From NCBI GenBank assembly GCA_964458255.1, contig CAYWHY010000012.1, positions 1 through 38,085 of the forward strand: a stretch of 38,085 nt of DNA, given 5' to 3'. Made by a program: the position numbers and the translations under genes. The notes beneath the pieces are model-generated. The model worked only from the letters and a program-made list of their open reading frames with translations, had not been told where the DNA came from and did no database searches. Numbering within the stretch: position 1 is the first letter of the stretch; every line of letters starts with the position of its first letter. Below, in pieces: positions 25,181 through 33,468 of the stretch. The DNA is from Suilimivivens sp964458255 (GTDB taxonomy: Bacteria > Bacillota > Clostridia > Lachnospirales > Lachnospiraceae).

Positions 25181-25202
25181 AGTCTAACCTGTTTTCATAT
25201 TT

Positions 25203-26204
25203 TTATTCTTCCGTTTCCTCTTCGTTCTCAAACGGATATATAATTCCCCATCCTGCTCTGATACTGTCCATAATCTTCATCATACGGATGGTCTCGCTAT
25301 GTGGCATCTGAGGACATTCGATTTTACCTTCGCTGATTGCCTTAATACAAGCCTCTACCTCATATTCATAACCACTGATTTGTTTAGGTCTCTTGTATGC
25401 GGCAACCTTCTTATAGTTATTATCATAAACTGTAATACTTTCAAAATTATTGATATTCTCTACAATAGCAAATCCTTTTGTTCCGTAGATAATACCTTTT
25501 CTGTCGCTTAAGGAAACCATGGAGCTGTTAAGGACAGCAACCTTACCGTCATGATAATGAACGGTGATACTGTTCTGTTCGTCCACTCCTGTCTTCGTGT
25601 AGGAACAGGACGCATCAATCTTATTAATATTACTTCCAAACAACATAACCGCAAAATTCAATGTGTAAACGCCTACATCTAAAAGTGCGCCGCCTGCCAA
25701 AGCAGGATCCTGCAGTCTCGGTACGGAGTCAATTACATACCCCAAATTGGCTGTCAGCGTTTTGGGTTCTCCGATAACACCACTTCCAATTACCTGCTGT
25801 ATGGTAGTTAACATAGGCATGTAACGTACCCAGATAGCTTCTGTGATAAGCACCTGCTTTTCCTGTGCTAACTGAATCAGTTCCTGTGCCTGTTTGGCAT
25901 TTGCCGTAAATGCTTTTTCACAAAGAACAGGTTTCCCGTTTTCAATGCAAAGCTTTGCATTTTCATAATGCTCGGAATGCGGAGTGGCAATATAAATCAA
26001 ATCCACTTTTTTGTCTTTTACCAAATCCCCGTAAGAACCATATGCCTTTTTGCAATCGTATTTTTTGGCAAACACATCTGCACGCACCTGTTCTCTTGAG
26101 GCTATTGCATAAAGCTTTACGTTTTTCATTCTTCTAACGGTCTGTGCCATTACTCCCGCAATACCGCCTGCTCCCATAATACCAATATTGTATTTTTTCA
26201 ACAT
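25203..26204 (-). CDS. Gfo/Idh/MocA family oxidoreductase
   Basis: This is an NAD(P)-dependent sugar or dihydrodiol-type dehydrogenase. The Rossmann loop is GIMGAGGIAGVMA, then IYIATPHSEHYENA and the CEKAFTAN motif with its conserved Lys (usual form CEKP), and later GGALLDVGVYTLNFA with the Asp, and Tyr in place of the usual His, of the substrate site. That pattern resembles trans-1,2-dihydrobenzenediol/xylose dehydrogenase relatives. The 333-residue length is normal and AGAGGAA precedes the ATG. It is 27 bases after the SH3 protein gene, so may be co-transcribed with it. It is not closely similar to the other family member in this window. Confidence 0.9.
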   Translation of the reverse strand: MLKKYNIGIMGAGGIAGVMAQTVRRMKNVKLYAIASREQVRADVFAKKYDCKKAYGSYGDLVKDKKVDLIYIATPHSEHYENAKLCIENGKPVLCEKAFTANAKQAQELIQLAQEKQVLITEAIWVRYMPMLTTIQQVIGSGVIGEPKTLTANLGYVIDSVPRLQDPALAGGALLDVGVYTLNFAVMLFGSNINKIDASCSYTKTGVDEQNSITVHYHDGKVAVLNSSMVSLSDRKGIIYGTKGFAIVENINNFESITVYDNNYKKVAAYKRPKQISGYEYEVEACIKAISEGKIECPQMPHSETIRMMKIMDSIRAGWGIIYPFENEEETEE

Positions 26205-26231
26205 TTTGATTTCCTCTTGGCAAACACCATA

Positions 26232-27494
26232 CTATTCTACATAATCTGATTTTACATAAGCTGTTTTTCCGTTATATTTTACCTTCGTCCAGCCGTCTGC
26301 CTGTTTCATTATAAAATCAAGTTTTTCACCTACATATGCTGTCGCAAGTGCTTTAGAATCCGTACTTGCTGCTTCACGTATTTTCACGTTTTCAATAACC
26401 GTAACCGTTCCGCTCACTTTACCTGAAGATACTTCTTCCTGCTGTGCATTTTCCTGTTCTTTAGGAACTTCTGTTTCTAAAGCCGGCTCGCTTTTAATCA
26501 CCTCCAGATAATCACTTTTAATAAAAGCTTCCTTCCCCTCATACTCTACTTTGCTCCAACCATTTCCTCGCTGTTCTAACAAAGTAAATTCCTGACCAAC
26601 CTGTGCCTTATCGATTTTGTCAGCCGTTTCACTATCAGATGTTCTGATATTTACAACATCTGTTGCACATACAATTGTAGTGCCGGCCACCATTTCTTCC
26701 TGTTCATTTTCTGTGGTGCTCTCTTGCGGTTCTTCCACGGGGTGTTCTTCTTTGGCAAGAATCTCTCCCACATCTTCATTAATTTTTTCTTTCAGATAAG
26801 CAATAAATTCACTTAGCTCTTTGTCACTTGCAAGGAGCTCATTATACTCCACCACTACCTTATTGTTTAAATCAACCACATCATCCTGCAATGTTACCTC
26901 TTTGATATAGTTCCATACAGTATCATCATAGGTGCCGTCATTGATATAGAACTTACCGGTTTCATCCTGTTCAATATAATATGTCTGCATTCCGGGAAGT
27001 TCCCGCTCTATATCCAAAAATTTAACTTCCGAATACACGTACGCTACATAGCTGTTTTCAGTAAACCCTGGTTTTGTATATACATTCAGTATCGGATATG
27101 ACTCAATATACTTGCTCATTTCTTCTACACGTATTTTTTCGATATCATTCAAATAGGTGTTCAGTGAAGAAATAGTCTCTACATCGCCTTCTGCCTGAGC
27201 ATCATAATAAGTTCTGATCACACTATTAACATCCTGATGTGCATTCTCCTCCAACTCATACTGCGGAGTAATAACTTTCTCCTGAGCGGTTGTCTCTTCT
27301 GTGACTGCTGCAACCTCTGCTTCTTTCTGAAGGTTTTCCTTCTGATTGGCATTCATTGCAATTAATATGGTAATGAGTACGCAAACAATAAGAACAAGTG
27401 GCATTAAAATTTTGGTATGGTCCATAACCCAATTCTGAACGGTCATGAACTTTTCCTTCAACATATTCAATTTGTTCTGCTTGTCCTGATTCAT
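26232..27494 (-). CDS. Membrane-anchored protein with two C-terminal SH3b domains
   Basis: Residues 28-47 form one membrane segment (ILMPLVLIVCVLITILIAM) after a short cytoplasmic tail, so the rest is outside the cell. Residues about 75-240 resemble a small NTF2-like domain (INSVIRTYYDAQAEGDVETI region: one helix pair and a sheet), then an acidic linker. Two SH3b domains end the chain (VVNIRTSDSETADKIDKA and VKIREAASTDSKALATA), each with a GW-KV-Y-GK-A-KSDY ending. Bacterial SH3b domains bind wall peptides, so a wall-linked role is inferred. GAAAGGAAAGCC precedes the ATG. It lies 39 bases after a tRNA gene with no terminator between. Confidence 0.85.
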   Translation of the reverse strand: MNQDKQNKLNMLKEKFMTVQNWVMDHTKILMPLVLIVCVLITILIAMNANQKENLQKEAEVAAVTEETTAQEKVITPQYELEENAHQDVNSVIRTYYDAQAEGDVETISSLNTYLNDIEKIRVEEMSKYIESYPILNVYTKPGFTENSYVAYVYSEVKFLDIERELPGMQTYYIEQDETGKFYINDGTYDDTVWNYIKEVTLQDDVVDLNNKVVVEYNELLASDKELSEFIAYLKEKINEDVGEILAKEEHPVEEPQESTTENEQEEMVAGTTIVCATDVVNIRTSDSETADKIDKAQVGQEFTLLEQRGNGWSKVEYEGKEAFIKSDYLEVIKSEPALETEVPKEQENAQQEEVSSGKVSGTVTVIENVKIREAASTDSKALATAYVGEKLDFIMKQADGWTKVKYNGKTAYVKSDYVE

Positions 27495-27515
27495 GGCTTT
27501 CCTTTCTTCAAAATT

Positions 27516-27644
27516 TATTCAAGGTGATGTAAATGCACCCGACAGGAATCGAACCTGCATTAAAGGCGTCGGAGGCCTTCGTTCTATCCGTTAGACTACG
27601 GGTGCCGGCTAAAATATTACGATTTTGTTACATCACCTTGAATA
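27516..27644. repeat. Perfect 17-bp inverted repeat enclosing tRNA-Arg
   Basis: TATTCAAGGTGATGTAA (27516-27532) and its exact reverse complement (27628-27644) bracket the tRNA gene. The predicted transcript starts inside the right arm, so leader and trailer could pair for about 13 bases and hold the tRNA precursor in a closed stem. No target-site duplication is seen. Confidence 0.9.
27534..27606 (-). tRNA. tRNA-Arg(CCG)
   Basis: A 73-base cloverleaf on the minus strand has a perfect 7-bp acceptor stem GCACCCG/CGGGTGC, discriminator A, T loop TTCGATT, and an anticodon stem AAGGC/GCCTT with loop CTCCGAC, anticodon CCG, which reads the rare codon CGG. The D stem has a C opposite A at one position. 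CCA is not encoded and must be added afterwards. Confidence 0.93.
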
Positions 27645-27672
27645 TCATATCATAAGCTTTTCAGAATGTCTA
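27644..27672 (-). promoter_or_regulatory. Promoter of tRNA-Arg
   Basis: TAGACA (27667-27672) and TATGAT (27644-27649) on the minus strand are 17 bases apart. The start of transcription would fall inside the right arm of the inverted repeat. Confidence 0.6.
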
Positions 27673-27717
27673 GTCTGACAACCTTAAAAACTGTGAAAGC
27701 TTTGTGTCTAAACACAT

Positions 27718-28665
27718 TTAGCCAAGGCATTTAAGCTTATCTTCTGCCCTATTGTAGTAATAAACCGTATCTGCCAATACCTCACATTCATCCACATGTG
27801 TATGGTTAATTTCCGTTACCATGGAAATCAATGATTCTGCCGTTATATTCATGTCAAATGGCAATAAAATCACCTCATGGATGGAGCTTGGCAAAATATA
27901 CAAATCCTTTTCAATCTCTTTTGCAAAATTTTTGATGACATCAGGATAAATCATACAGGCAGCACCATGAACCTTCTGTTGATTCGTCAACACATACATG
28001 GGAATTTTTTCTGTTTCCATTTCTCGTTTAACCTGTACCAAAAAATCCTGCATCAATTCCTCACATACAATTTCTTTTTTTAAAAGTCCAAACATAACAT
28101 TCTCAATATTTTCAATTCCGGCAGGAAATAAAACAGGTGTGTTTTTCATGGCATTTCTATACAATTCCTCTTCTTCAATTTTCCAATATTTTAAATGTGC
28201 ATGTGTAATCAAAATAGAAGCCTTTCCCCAAAAAGGCGGTTCATTTACCGCATAGTAAAAAACAACTGCCAGATTGCAGAATGTCCTATGAGGAATTTCC
28301 TGCAGAAGTTTTCGGTTTTTTTCAAAATTTATCAATTTAAACGCTATCTGTTTTTTTGCTTTATCGTAGTCTTGAAAGCCCGACAAATCTACAGACTCCT
28401 CATAACGGTTTTCCAAAAACATATCATAAATTGCCTCTGCAATTTTTTTGATTGATACGCCTCGCTTATACTCATTATAAAATTCATCAATATAAATGGT
28501 TGGTGATGCGTTTTTATCTTTTTCTTTCAGAATGATTCCGGTCCACACGACTCCATTGTTCTTTTTTACCGAATCTGCAAAAACGTCTATATTACTTCCC
28601 ACTTTTTCCTTTATTAACTGAATAACAGACTCTTTGAATAACTCAAAGTTCATAGATGTGCTCAT
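27718..28665 (-). CDS. DUF5688 family protein
   Basis: The protein of 315 residues matches the DUF5688 type found in Lachnospiraceae, whose function is unknown. Recognisable parts are the N-terminal VVWTGIILKEKDKNASPTIYID, the central KLINFEKNRKLLQEIPHR and the C-terminal IHEVILLPFD followed by MVTEINHTHV. There is no signal peptide, membrane segment or known catalytic motif. AGAGG lies 7 bases before the ATG. Such proteins often occur in several copies per genome and as singletons; here it stands alone between the efp terminator and the tRNA gene. Confidence 0.82.
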   Translation of the reverse strand: MSTSMNFELFKESVIQLIKEKVGSNIDVFADSVKKNNGVVWTGIILKEKDKNASPTIYIDEFYNEYKRGVSIKKIAEAIYDMFLENRYEESVDLSGFQDYDKAKKQIAFKLINFEKNRKLLQEIPHRTFCNLAVVFYYAVNEPPFWGKASILITHAHLKYWKIEEEELYRNAMKNTPVLFPAGIENIENVMFGLLKKEIVCEELMQDFLVQVKREMETEKIPMYVLTNQQKVHGAACMIYPDVIKNFAKEIEKDLYILPSSIHEVILLPFDMNITAESLISMVTEINHTHVDECEVLADTVYYYNRAEDKLKCLG

Positions 28666-28721
28666 ATAAATACCTCTTTCTACTTAAAATAATTAAGATT
28701 TTGATTTTTCAGGCAACAGAA

Positions 28722-28749
28722 AAAGACAATGATATCACTCATTGTCTTT
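28722..28749 (-). terminator. Terminator of efp
   Basis: AAAGACAATGA pairs perfectly over 11 bp around a 6-base loop, followed by TTTTT on the minus strand, 23 bases after the efp stop. Confidence 0.88.
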
Positions 28750-28772
28750 CAGGCTTTTGTTTAGGATGACGA

Positions 28773-29330
28773 TTATACTCTGGATAAGTATTCTCCGGTT
28801 CTGGTATCAATCTTAATCTTGTCCCCGATTTCTACAAACAAAGGTACATAAACAGTTGCTCCTGTTTCTACAGTTGCAGGCTTTGTAGCACCTGTCGCTG
28901 TGTCACCCTTAAATCCGGGTTCAGTTTCTGTGATGTCCAATTCTACGAATAACGGGGGCTCAATAGCAAATACACCTCCATTATGGGAACATACTTTAAC
29001 CATTTCATTTTCTTTAACGAACTTCAAAGCATCACCTACTGTATCAGCATTTAATGCAATCTGATCATATGTTTCAACATCCATAAAATTATACAGTTCT
29101 CCGTCTGAGTACAGATACTGCATATCTTTTCTGTCAATTCGTGCCTGCGGACACTTTTCAGTAGGTCTGAAAGTCTTTTCCACTACGCCGCCACTCTTGA
29201 TGTTTTTCAGTTTAGTTCTAACAAATGCTGCTCCTTTACCGGGTTTAACATGCTGGAACTCAATAATCTGGTAAACATTATTATCTAATTCAATCGTAAT
29301 ACCATTTCTGAAATCACCTGCAGAAATCAT
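28773..29330 (-). CDS. efp: Translation elongation factor P
   Basis: EF-P binds the ribosome between the P and E sites and rescues stalling at consecutive prolines. The 185-residue, three-domain length is exact. The tip loop reads HVKPGKGAAF with Lys32, the position modified in many bacteria; no modifying enzyme is present in this window. The signature near the C terminus (GDTATGATKPATVETGA) matches the family. AGGAGG lies upstream. It follows aroQ after 115 bases and has its own promoter. Confidence 0.97.
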   Translation of the reverse strand: MISAGDFRNGITIELDNNVYQIIEFQHVKPGKGAAFVRTKLKNIKSGGVVEKTFRPTEKCPQARIDRKDMQYLYSDGELYNFMDVETYDQIALNADTVGDALKFVKENEMVKVCSHNGGVFAIEPPLFVELDITETEPGFKGDTATGATKPATVETGATVYVPLFVEIGDKIKIDTRTGEYLSRV

Positions 29331-29372
29331 AAAAATATTCCTCCTAAAATTTTCACGTTATAATTCCTTATA

Positions 29373-29401
29373 AGTTTAATATAAATAGTGATATTTTTCA
29401 A
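29373..29401 (-). promoter_or_regulatory. Promoter of efp
   Basis: TTGAAA (29396-29401) and TAAACT (29373-29378) are 17 bases apart on the minus strand, about 43 bases before the start codon. Confidence 0.65.
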
Positions 29402-29445
29402 CTACTTTCTTCAACAGATTCTCTTTTTTTCAAAAAACAGTATTC

Positions 29446-29889
29446 TCATTCCTCTGCCTTTTTACTTTCAAGGAGGAAATCAACAGCCTCTAAATATCCG
29501 TTAAGTCCATGTCCGTAAATCTGTTTGTCACAGGCAGGTGCCGTCACGGAAACCTTGCGAAACTCTTCTCTTTTAGTAATATCAGAAATATGAATTTCTA
29601 CTTTTGGAACGGTAATACTTGCCAATGCATCATGAATGGCATAGCTGTAATGTGTATAGGCACCGGGATTAATAACAATCCCTTCCGTACCGTCAAAATA
29701 GGAATCCTGAATTCTGTCTATAATGCCTCCTTCATGATTACTCTGGAATACCTCTATCCGGCAGTTGCATTCTTTTCCCTTATCAGCAATCATCTGTAAC
29801 AGATAATCATAATCCTGTGTTCCGTAAATATTTTTTTCACGAATTCCCAAAAAATTTAGATTGGGTCCGTTTATAATCAGTATTTTCAT
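29446..29889 (-). CDS. aroQ: 3-dehydroquinate dehydratase, type II
   Basis: The enzyme dehydrates 3-dehydroquinate to 3-dehydroshikimate. The small type II form (147 residues) is shown by NGPNLNFLG at the N terminus, the catalytic Tyr in NIYGT, the NHEGGIIDRI loop and the NPGAYTHYSYAIHDAL active-site segment, then HISDI. The start overlaps the aroK stop by 4 bases (ATGA), so translation is coupled in the aroE-aroK-aroQ series. Confidence 0.97.
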   Translation of the reverse strand: MKILIINGPNLNFLGIREKNIYGTQDYDYLLQMIADKGKECNCRIEVFQSNHEGGIIDRIQDSYFDGTEGIVINPGAYTHYSYAIHDALASITVPKVEIHISDITKREEFRKVSVTAPACDKQIYGHGLNGYLEAVDFLLESKKAEE

Positions 29890-30410
29890 TCTGCCATCTT
29901 CTCCTTCTCTACAACTTCCGCAATTATTTCATCAAAACTCTTTTCGGATACATCAATTATATAATCTGCACAAGTTTCATACAAGGGGTCTCTCATTGTA
30001 AGCAATTCTTCTATTTTTCCCTTTGGATTATCCCCCTGCAAAAGAGGTCTTGTAGTATCACCCTTTAATCTCTCATAAACTGCCTCTTTGGTAACCCGCA
30101 GGTAATAAACTCTGCCCAGTTTCTTTAGCAGTCTGTGATTCTCTTCCTTCATGGGAAGCCCACCACCTGTGGAAATAATCTGATTGTCAGATTCTTCTAT
30201 CAGCTGCTTTAAGCAATCTGTCTCCATCTGCCGAAAAGCAGGCTCTCCCTTTTCCGCAAATATCTGTGTTATGCTTACGCCCTGCTTCTTTTCTATCAGC
30301 TTGTCCGTATCAATCATTGTTTTCCTAAGAGCAAAGGAGAGTCTGATTCCCACACTTGATTTTCCACATCCCATAAAGCCGATTAAAATAATATTGTTTT
30401 TCTTACTCAT
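29886..30410 (-). CDS. aroK: Shikimate kinase
   Basis: The enzyme phosphorylates shikimate at its 3-hydroxyl with ATP. The 174-residue protein has the Walker A loop GFMGCGKSS, the shikimate-binding Asp in DTDKLIEKK, the FRQME segment, the STGGGLP loop and the lid Arg in DTTRPLL. I chose the ATG at 30410 (MSKKNNI); a TTG two codons earlier is 5 bases from AAAGG and cannot be ruled out. It lies between aroE and aroQ, overlapping the latter by 4 bases. Confidence 0.95.
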   Translation of the reverse strand: MSKKNNIILIGFMGCGKSSVGIRLSFALRKTMIDTDKLIEKKQGVSITQIFAEKGEPAFRQMETDCLKQLIEESDNQIISTGGGLPMKEENHRLLKKLGRVYYLRVTKEAVYERLKGDTTRPLLQGDNPKGKIEELLTMRDPLYETCADYIIDVSEKSFDEIIAEVVEKEKMAE

Positions 30411-30452
30411 TTTCAATCATGCCTTTCTCTTATCCGTATCGTATCTGCGTAG

Positions 30453-31319
30453 TTAAACATCGACTCTATGCTTTAAAATCTCATAAATTTCACCCACTGT
30501 TTCCTCAGAAATTTCTGTGTTGTTCCAAAGTTCGTAAGCAACAATTCCCTGATAAAGAAGCATCTTAAGTCCGTTATATGCAAGTCCGCCGTTCTCTTTT
30601 ACCAATTTCATAAATTTTGTTTCCGCCGGCTTATAAATCAAATCGTATCCGGTATGTATCTTTTGATAAAATTCCTTATCCTCTATCACTGCCTTATCCG
30701 AATCGGGATGTAATCCCACGCTGGTCCCTTGAATGGCAAGGAATTTTTTATCCGGCAATTTCCCGTAATCGGCTGTCACCATGGGAACAATACATTCCTT
30801 TCCGAAAGTCTTGTTTACTTCATCTGCTACTGTCTGTGCTTTATCAATGGAACGGTTTAAAAGATAAACCTTTTCTGCACCTTTTTCGGCACATAAAAAA
30901 GCAACCGCTCTTGCGGCTCCCCCGGCGCCCAGTAATATTACCTGCTCACCTTCTATCTTAATTCCTTCGCTGCACATGGCTCTGTAAAGTCCCAAAATAT
31001 CAGTATTATAGCCTTTATAACCTTCCTGTGTTCTTACAAGTGTGTTTACAGCGCCGATGTTTTTAGCAAGCTCATCTATATCGCTAAGACAGGCAATAAC
31101 ATCGCTTTTATAAGGAACAGTTACATTCATTCCAAGCACATTTAATCCAAATGCACCTTTAACTGCATCATCCAGAAATCCGTTTTCCACATAAAAAGGA
31201 ACATAAACAAGATTATGCCCTGACTTCTCTGCCAATGTATTATGTATAGCCGGAGATAAGGTATGTTCTATCGGATTCCCTATTATTCCGCAAAGTCTTG
31301 TATGTCCGTTAATTTCCAT
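30453..31319 (-). CDS. aroE: Shikimate dehydrogenase
   Basis: The enzyme reduces 3-dehydroshikimate to shikimate with NADPH. The catalytic Lys is in NVTVPYKSDV and the Asp in YNTDILG. Shikimate contacts are in HTLSPAIHN. The nucleotide fold has GAGGAARAV, then LLNRSIDKA, whose Asn-Arg-Ser is the NADPH preference motif. 288 residues is normal. GTGAGGA precedes the ATG; the gene follows yqeG by 16 bases, and aroK starts 42 bases after its stop. Confidence 0.97.
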   Translation of the reverse strand: MEINGHTRLCGIIGNPIEHTLSPAIHNTLAEKSGHNLVYVPFYVENGFLDDAVKGAFGLNVLGMNVTVPYKSDVIACLSDIDELAKNIGAVNTLVRTQEGYKGYNTDILGLYRAMCSEGIKIEGEQVILLGAGGAARAVAFLCAEKGAEKVYLLNRSIDKAQTVADEVNKTFGKECIVPMVTADYGKLPDKKFLAIQGTSVGLHPDSDKAVIEDKEFYQKIHTGYDLIYKPAETKFMKLVKENGGLAYNGLKMLLYQGIVAYELWNNTEISEETVGEIYEILKHRVDV

Positions 31320-31335
31320 GATTTTATCCTCACTT

Positions 31336-31857
31336 TTATTGCAAATATACTTTTCCTTCTTTGCTACATTTCTTTTTATAGAAAAATAATACTATTTTTT
31401 CAAAATACCTTTTCAAAACAATCTGTATTTCTTCTTTAGAAGCTATGGGCTGTACCAGAATTGAAAAAATTCCCACTCTTCTTGCTCCCCATACATCGGT
31501 AAAAAGCTGATCCCCCACAAAAAGCGTAGTTGTTTTATCGGTTCCCATTTTTCCCATGGCGTTTTCATATCCCTTTTTCCCGGGCTTTCCTGCTTTAAAA
31601 ATATAAGAAGCCTGCACCATATCATTGAACATTTTCACGCGCGGCTCCTTGTTGTTGGAAAGCAGCATAATCTGAAAACCCAGCTCTTTTAAGTGCTTAA
31701 TCAATCGTATACTTCTCACATCTGCCGGTGCTCCATGCTCTACCAGCGTATTATCTATATCAAAAACAATACCTCTATATCCTTTTTTATAATAAGCTTC
31801 AAAATCAATATCGTAAGCGGAACGCATATAACAATCCGGATAAAAGCATTGAAACAT
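31336..31857 (-). CDS. yqeG: YqeG family HAD-IIIA phosphatase
   Basis: This is a member of the HAD phosphatases. The nucleophile motif is VFDIDNTLVEHG, the second motif Ser lies in LLSNN, the Lys in FKAGKPGKKGYENAM, and the last Asp in FVGDQLFTDVWGA. The 173-residue length suits YqeG, a conserved Firmicute protein of unclear substrate. AAAGGA precedes the ATG. It sits 31 bases after the oligopeptide ATPase gene and 16 bases before aroE, in one run. No terminator lies in either gap. Confidence 0.92.
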   Translation of the reverse strand: MFQCFYPDCYMRSAYDIDFEAYYKKGYRGIVFDIDNTLVEHGAPADVRSIRLIKHLKELGFQIMLLSNNKEPRVKMFNDMVQASYIFKAGKPGKKGYENAMGKMGTDKTTTLFVGDQLFTDVWGARRVGIFSILVQPIASKEEIQIVLKRYFEKIVLFFYKKKCSKEGKVYLQ

Positions 31858-31888
31858 ATTCTGATTTTTCCTTTCCTTCTTAAAGTTT

Positions 31889-32635
31889 TTAATTCACTTC
31901 AATTCCTGCTGCCTTTAACAGCTTACCCGTGTACTCACTTTTAGGAGCAAAATACACATCTTTCACTTTCCCTCTTTCCACAAGCTGACCGTCCTTCATA
32001 ATCATAACCTTGTCACATATATGATATACGACACGCAAATCGTGGGATATAAATAGGATAGCCAGTTCCATTTCCTCATGAATTTTCTCGAACAATTCCA
32101 GAATCTGTGCCTGAATGGTTACGTCTAATGCAGAAACCGGTTCGTCCGCAATTAACAGCTTAGGCTCTAACATAAGTGCACTGGCAATACAAACTCTCTG
32201 TCGTTGTCCGCCGGAAAGCTGACGGGGATACCTGTCCATAAATTTTTCATCGAGCCCCACCTTATCAAGCATGGCAATTACCTTTTTTTCTCTTTCCTCT
32301 TTTGTGTAACCGCCTTTTAACCTAAGAGGCTCCTCCAATATCCAGCCTACTTTCCTGGATGGATTCAAGGAACCATATGGGTCCTGAAAAACCATTTGGG
32401 GATTTTCCACCGACTTTACAATTGTTCCCTCATAAGGAATCATTCCTAAAACCGCTCTGGCAAGCGTAGTTTTTCCACTGCCGCTTTCACCGACCAGTCC
32501 TAAAATTTCTCCTTTTTCCATGGAAAAGGACACGTCTTTTAATATTTGTATGTTTTTTTTCTTTTCAAAAGGAGTTTTTCTGCTGTTTTGATAAGAAACA
32601 CACAGATTAGAAACCTCCAGGATTTTTTCTGCCAT
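31889..32635 (-). CDS. Oligopeptide/dipeptide ABC transporter ATPase (OppF type)
   Basis: This is one of two ATPases of a peptide importer, 248 residues. Walker A GESGSGKTT, signature LSGGQRQRV, Walker B LLIADEPVSALD and switch His in FISHDLRVV are intact. The short, roughly 250-residue form lacks most of the C-terminal cysteine-rich extension of Dpp/Opp ATPases. The start ATG has only AAAAGG close to it. It ends the SBP-B-C-D-F operon and continues without terminator into yqeG. Confidence 0.93.
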   Translation of the reverse strand: MAEKILEVSNLCVSYQNSRKTPFEKKKNIQILKDVSFSMEKGEILGLVGESGSGKTTLARAVLGMIPYEGTIVKSVENPQMVFQDPYGSLNPSRKVGWILEEPLRLKGGYTKEEREKKVIAMLDKVGLDEKFMDRYPRQLSGGQRQRVCIASALMLEPKLLIADEPVSALDVTIQAQILELFEKIHEEMELAILFISHDLRVVYHICDKVMIMKDGQLVERGKVKDVYFAPKSEYTGKLLKAAGIEVN

Positions 32636-32659
32636 ACCTTTTATCCTTTTATCAAACTA

Positions 32660-33463
32660 CTATTTATTTCTTTCCACCCCGGGAATCGCAGCAATCAGTT
32701 TTTTGGTGTATTCTTCCTTGGGATGATTGAAAATCTCTTCGGTAGGACCGCATTCTACAATATAACCGCCCTGCATAACCAGCACTCTTTCACACACCTG
32801 TTTCACAAGACTTAAATCATGGGAAATAAAAATAATTGACGTATTTTTCTCTCTGTTAATTTTCTTAAGAAGTTCCACAATCTGTGCCTGTATGGTTACA
32901 TCCAAAGCTGTCGTCGGCTCATCCGCAATCAAAATCTTGGGAGTACAAATCATTGCTGCTGCAATCATCACTCTCTGCCTCATACCGCCTGACAATTCAT
33001 GAGGATACTGCCGATAAACAAGCTCCGGATTATCAAGCTCCACGTCCGCAAGCATGGAGATAGCCTTCTCATACCTTTCTTCCTTTGTTAAATCCGTGTG
33101 AATCCGCAAGGATTCTTCTACCTGCCAGCCAATCTTTTTGACCGGATTTAAAGAGGTCATGGGCTCCTGAAAGATAACGCTGATCTCATTTCCCTGAATG
33201 TTGCGGAGCACTTTACGCTCACAGGTAAGCAAATCCGTTCCTTCAAAAAGTATCTCGCCTCTTTTTTGCATATCCTTACGTCTAAGCAGACCCGCAATGG
33301 CAAGTGCACTCATGGATTTACCGGAACCGGATTCTCCCACAAGTCCTACGATTTCTCCTTCGTCTAACGTCAGGTCAAAATCATACACCACGGTTTCCGG
33401 AATCAGGTGGTCATGAAATTCAATATTCAAATCAGTCACTTTTAAAAGATGTTTTTTATCCAT
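32660..33463 (-). CDS. Oligopeptide/dipeptide ABC transporter ATPase (OppD type)
   Basis: This is the second ATPase, 267 residues. Walker A GESGSGKSM, signature LSGGMRQRV, Walker B ILIADEPTTALDVT and FISHDLSLV are intact. Gln in IFQEPMTSLNP is the Q-loop. GAGGAA lies before the ATG, 5 bases after the permease stop. The C-terminal segment IVECGPTEEIF is typical of OppD-like proteins. Confidence 0.94.
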   Translation of the reverse strand: MDKKHLLKVTDLNIEFHDHLIPETVVYDFDLTLDEGEIVGLVGESGSGKSMSALAIAGLLRRKDMQKRGEILFEGTDLLTCERKVLRNIQGNEISVIFQEPMTSLNPVKKIGWQVEESLRIHTDLTKEERYEKAISMLADVELDNPELVYRQYPHELSGGMRQRVMIAAAMICTPKILIADEPTTALDVTIQAQIVELLKKINREKNTSIIFISHDLSLVKQVCERVLVMQGGYIVECGPTEEIFNHPKEEYTKKLIAAIPGVERNK

Positions 33464-33468
33464 GGAAA

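Noticed and set aside
27516..27644. tRNA cassette as an insertion sequence or attachment site
   Set aside because: There is no target duplication, integrase or second partial tRNA copy in the window.
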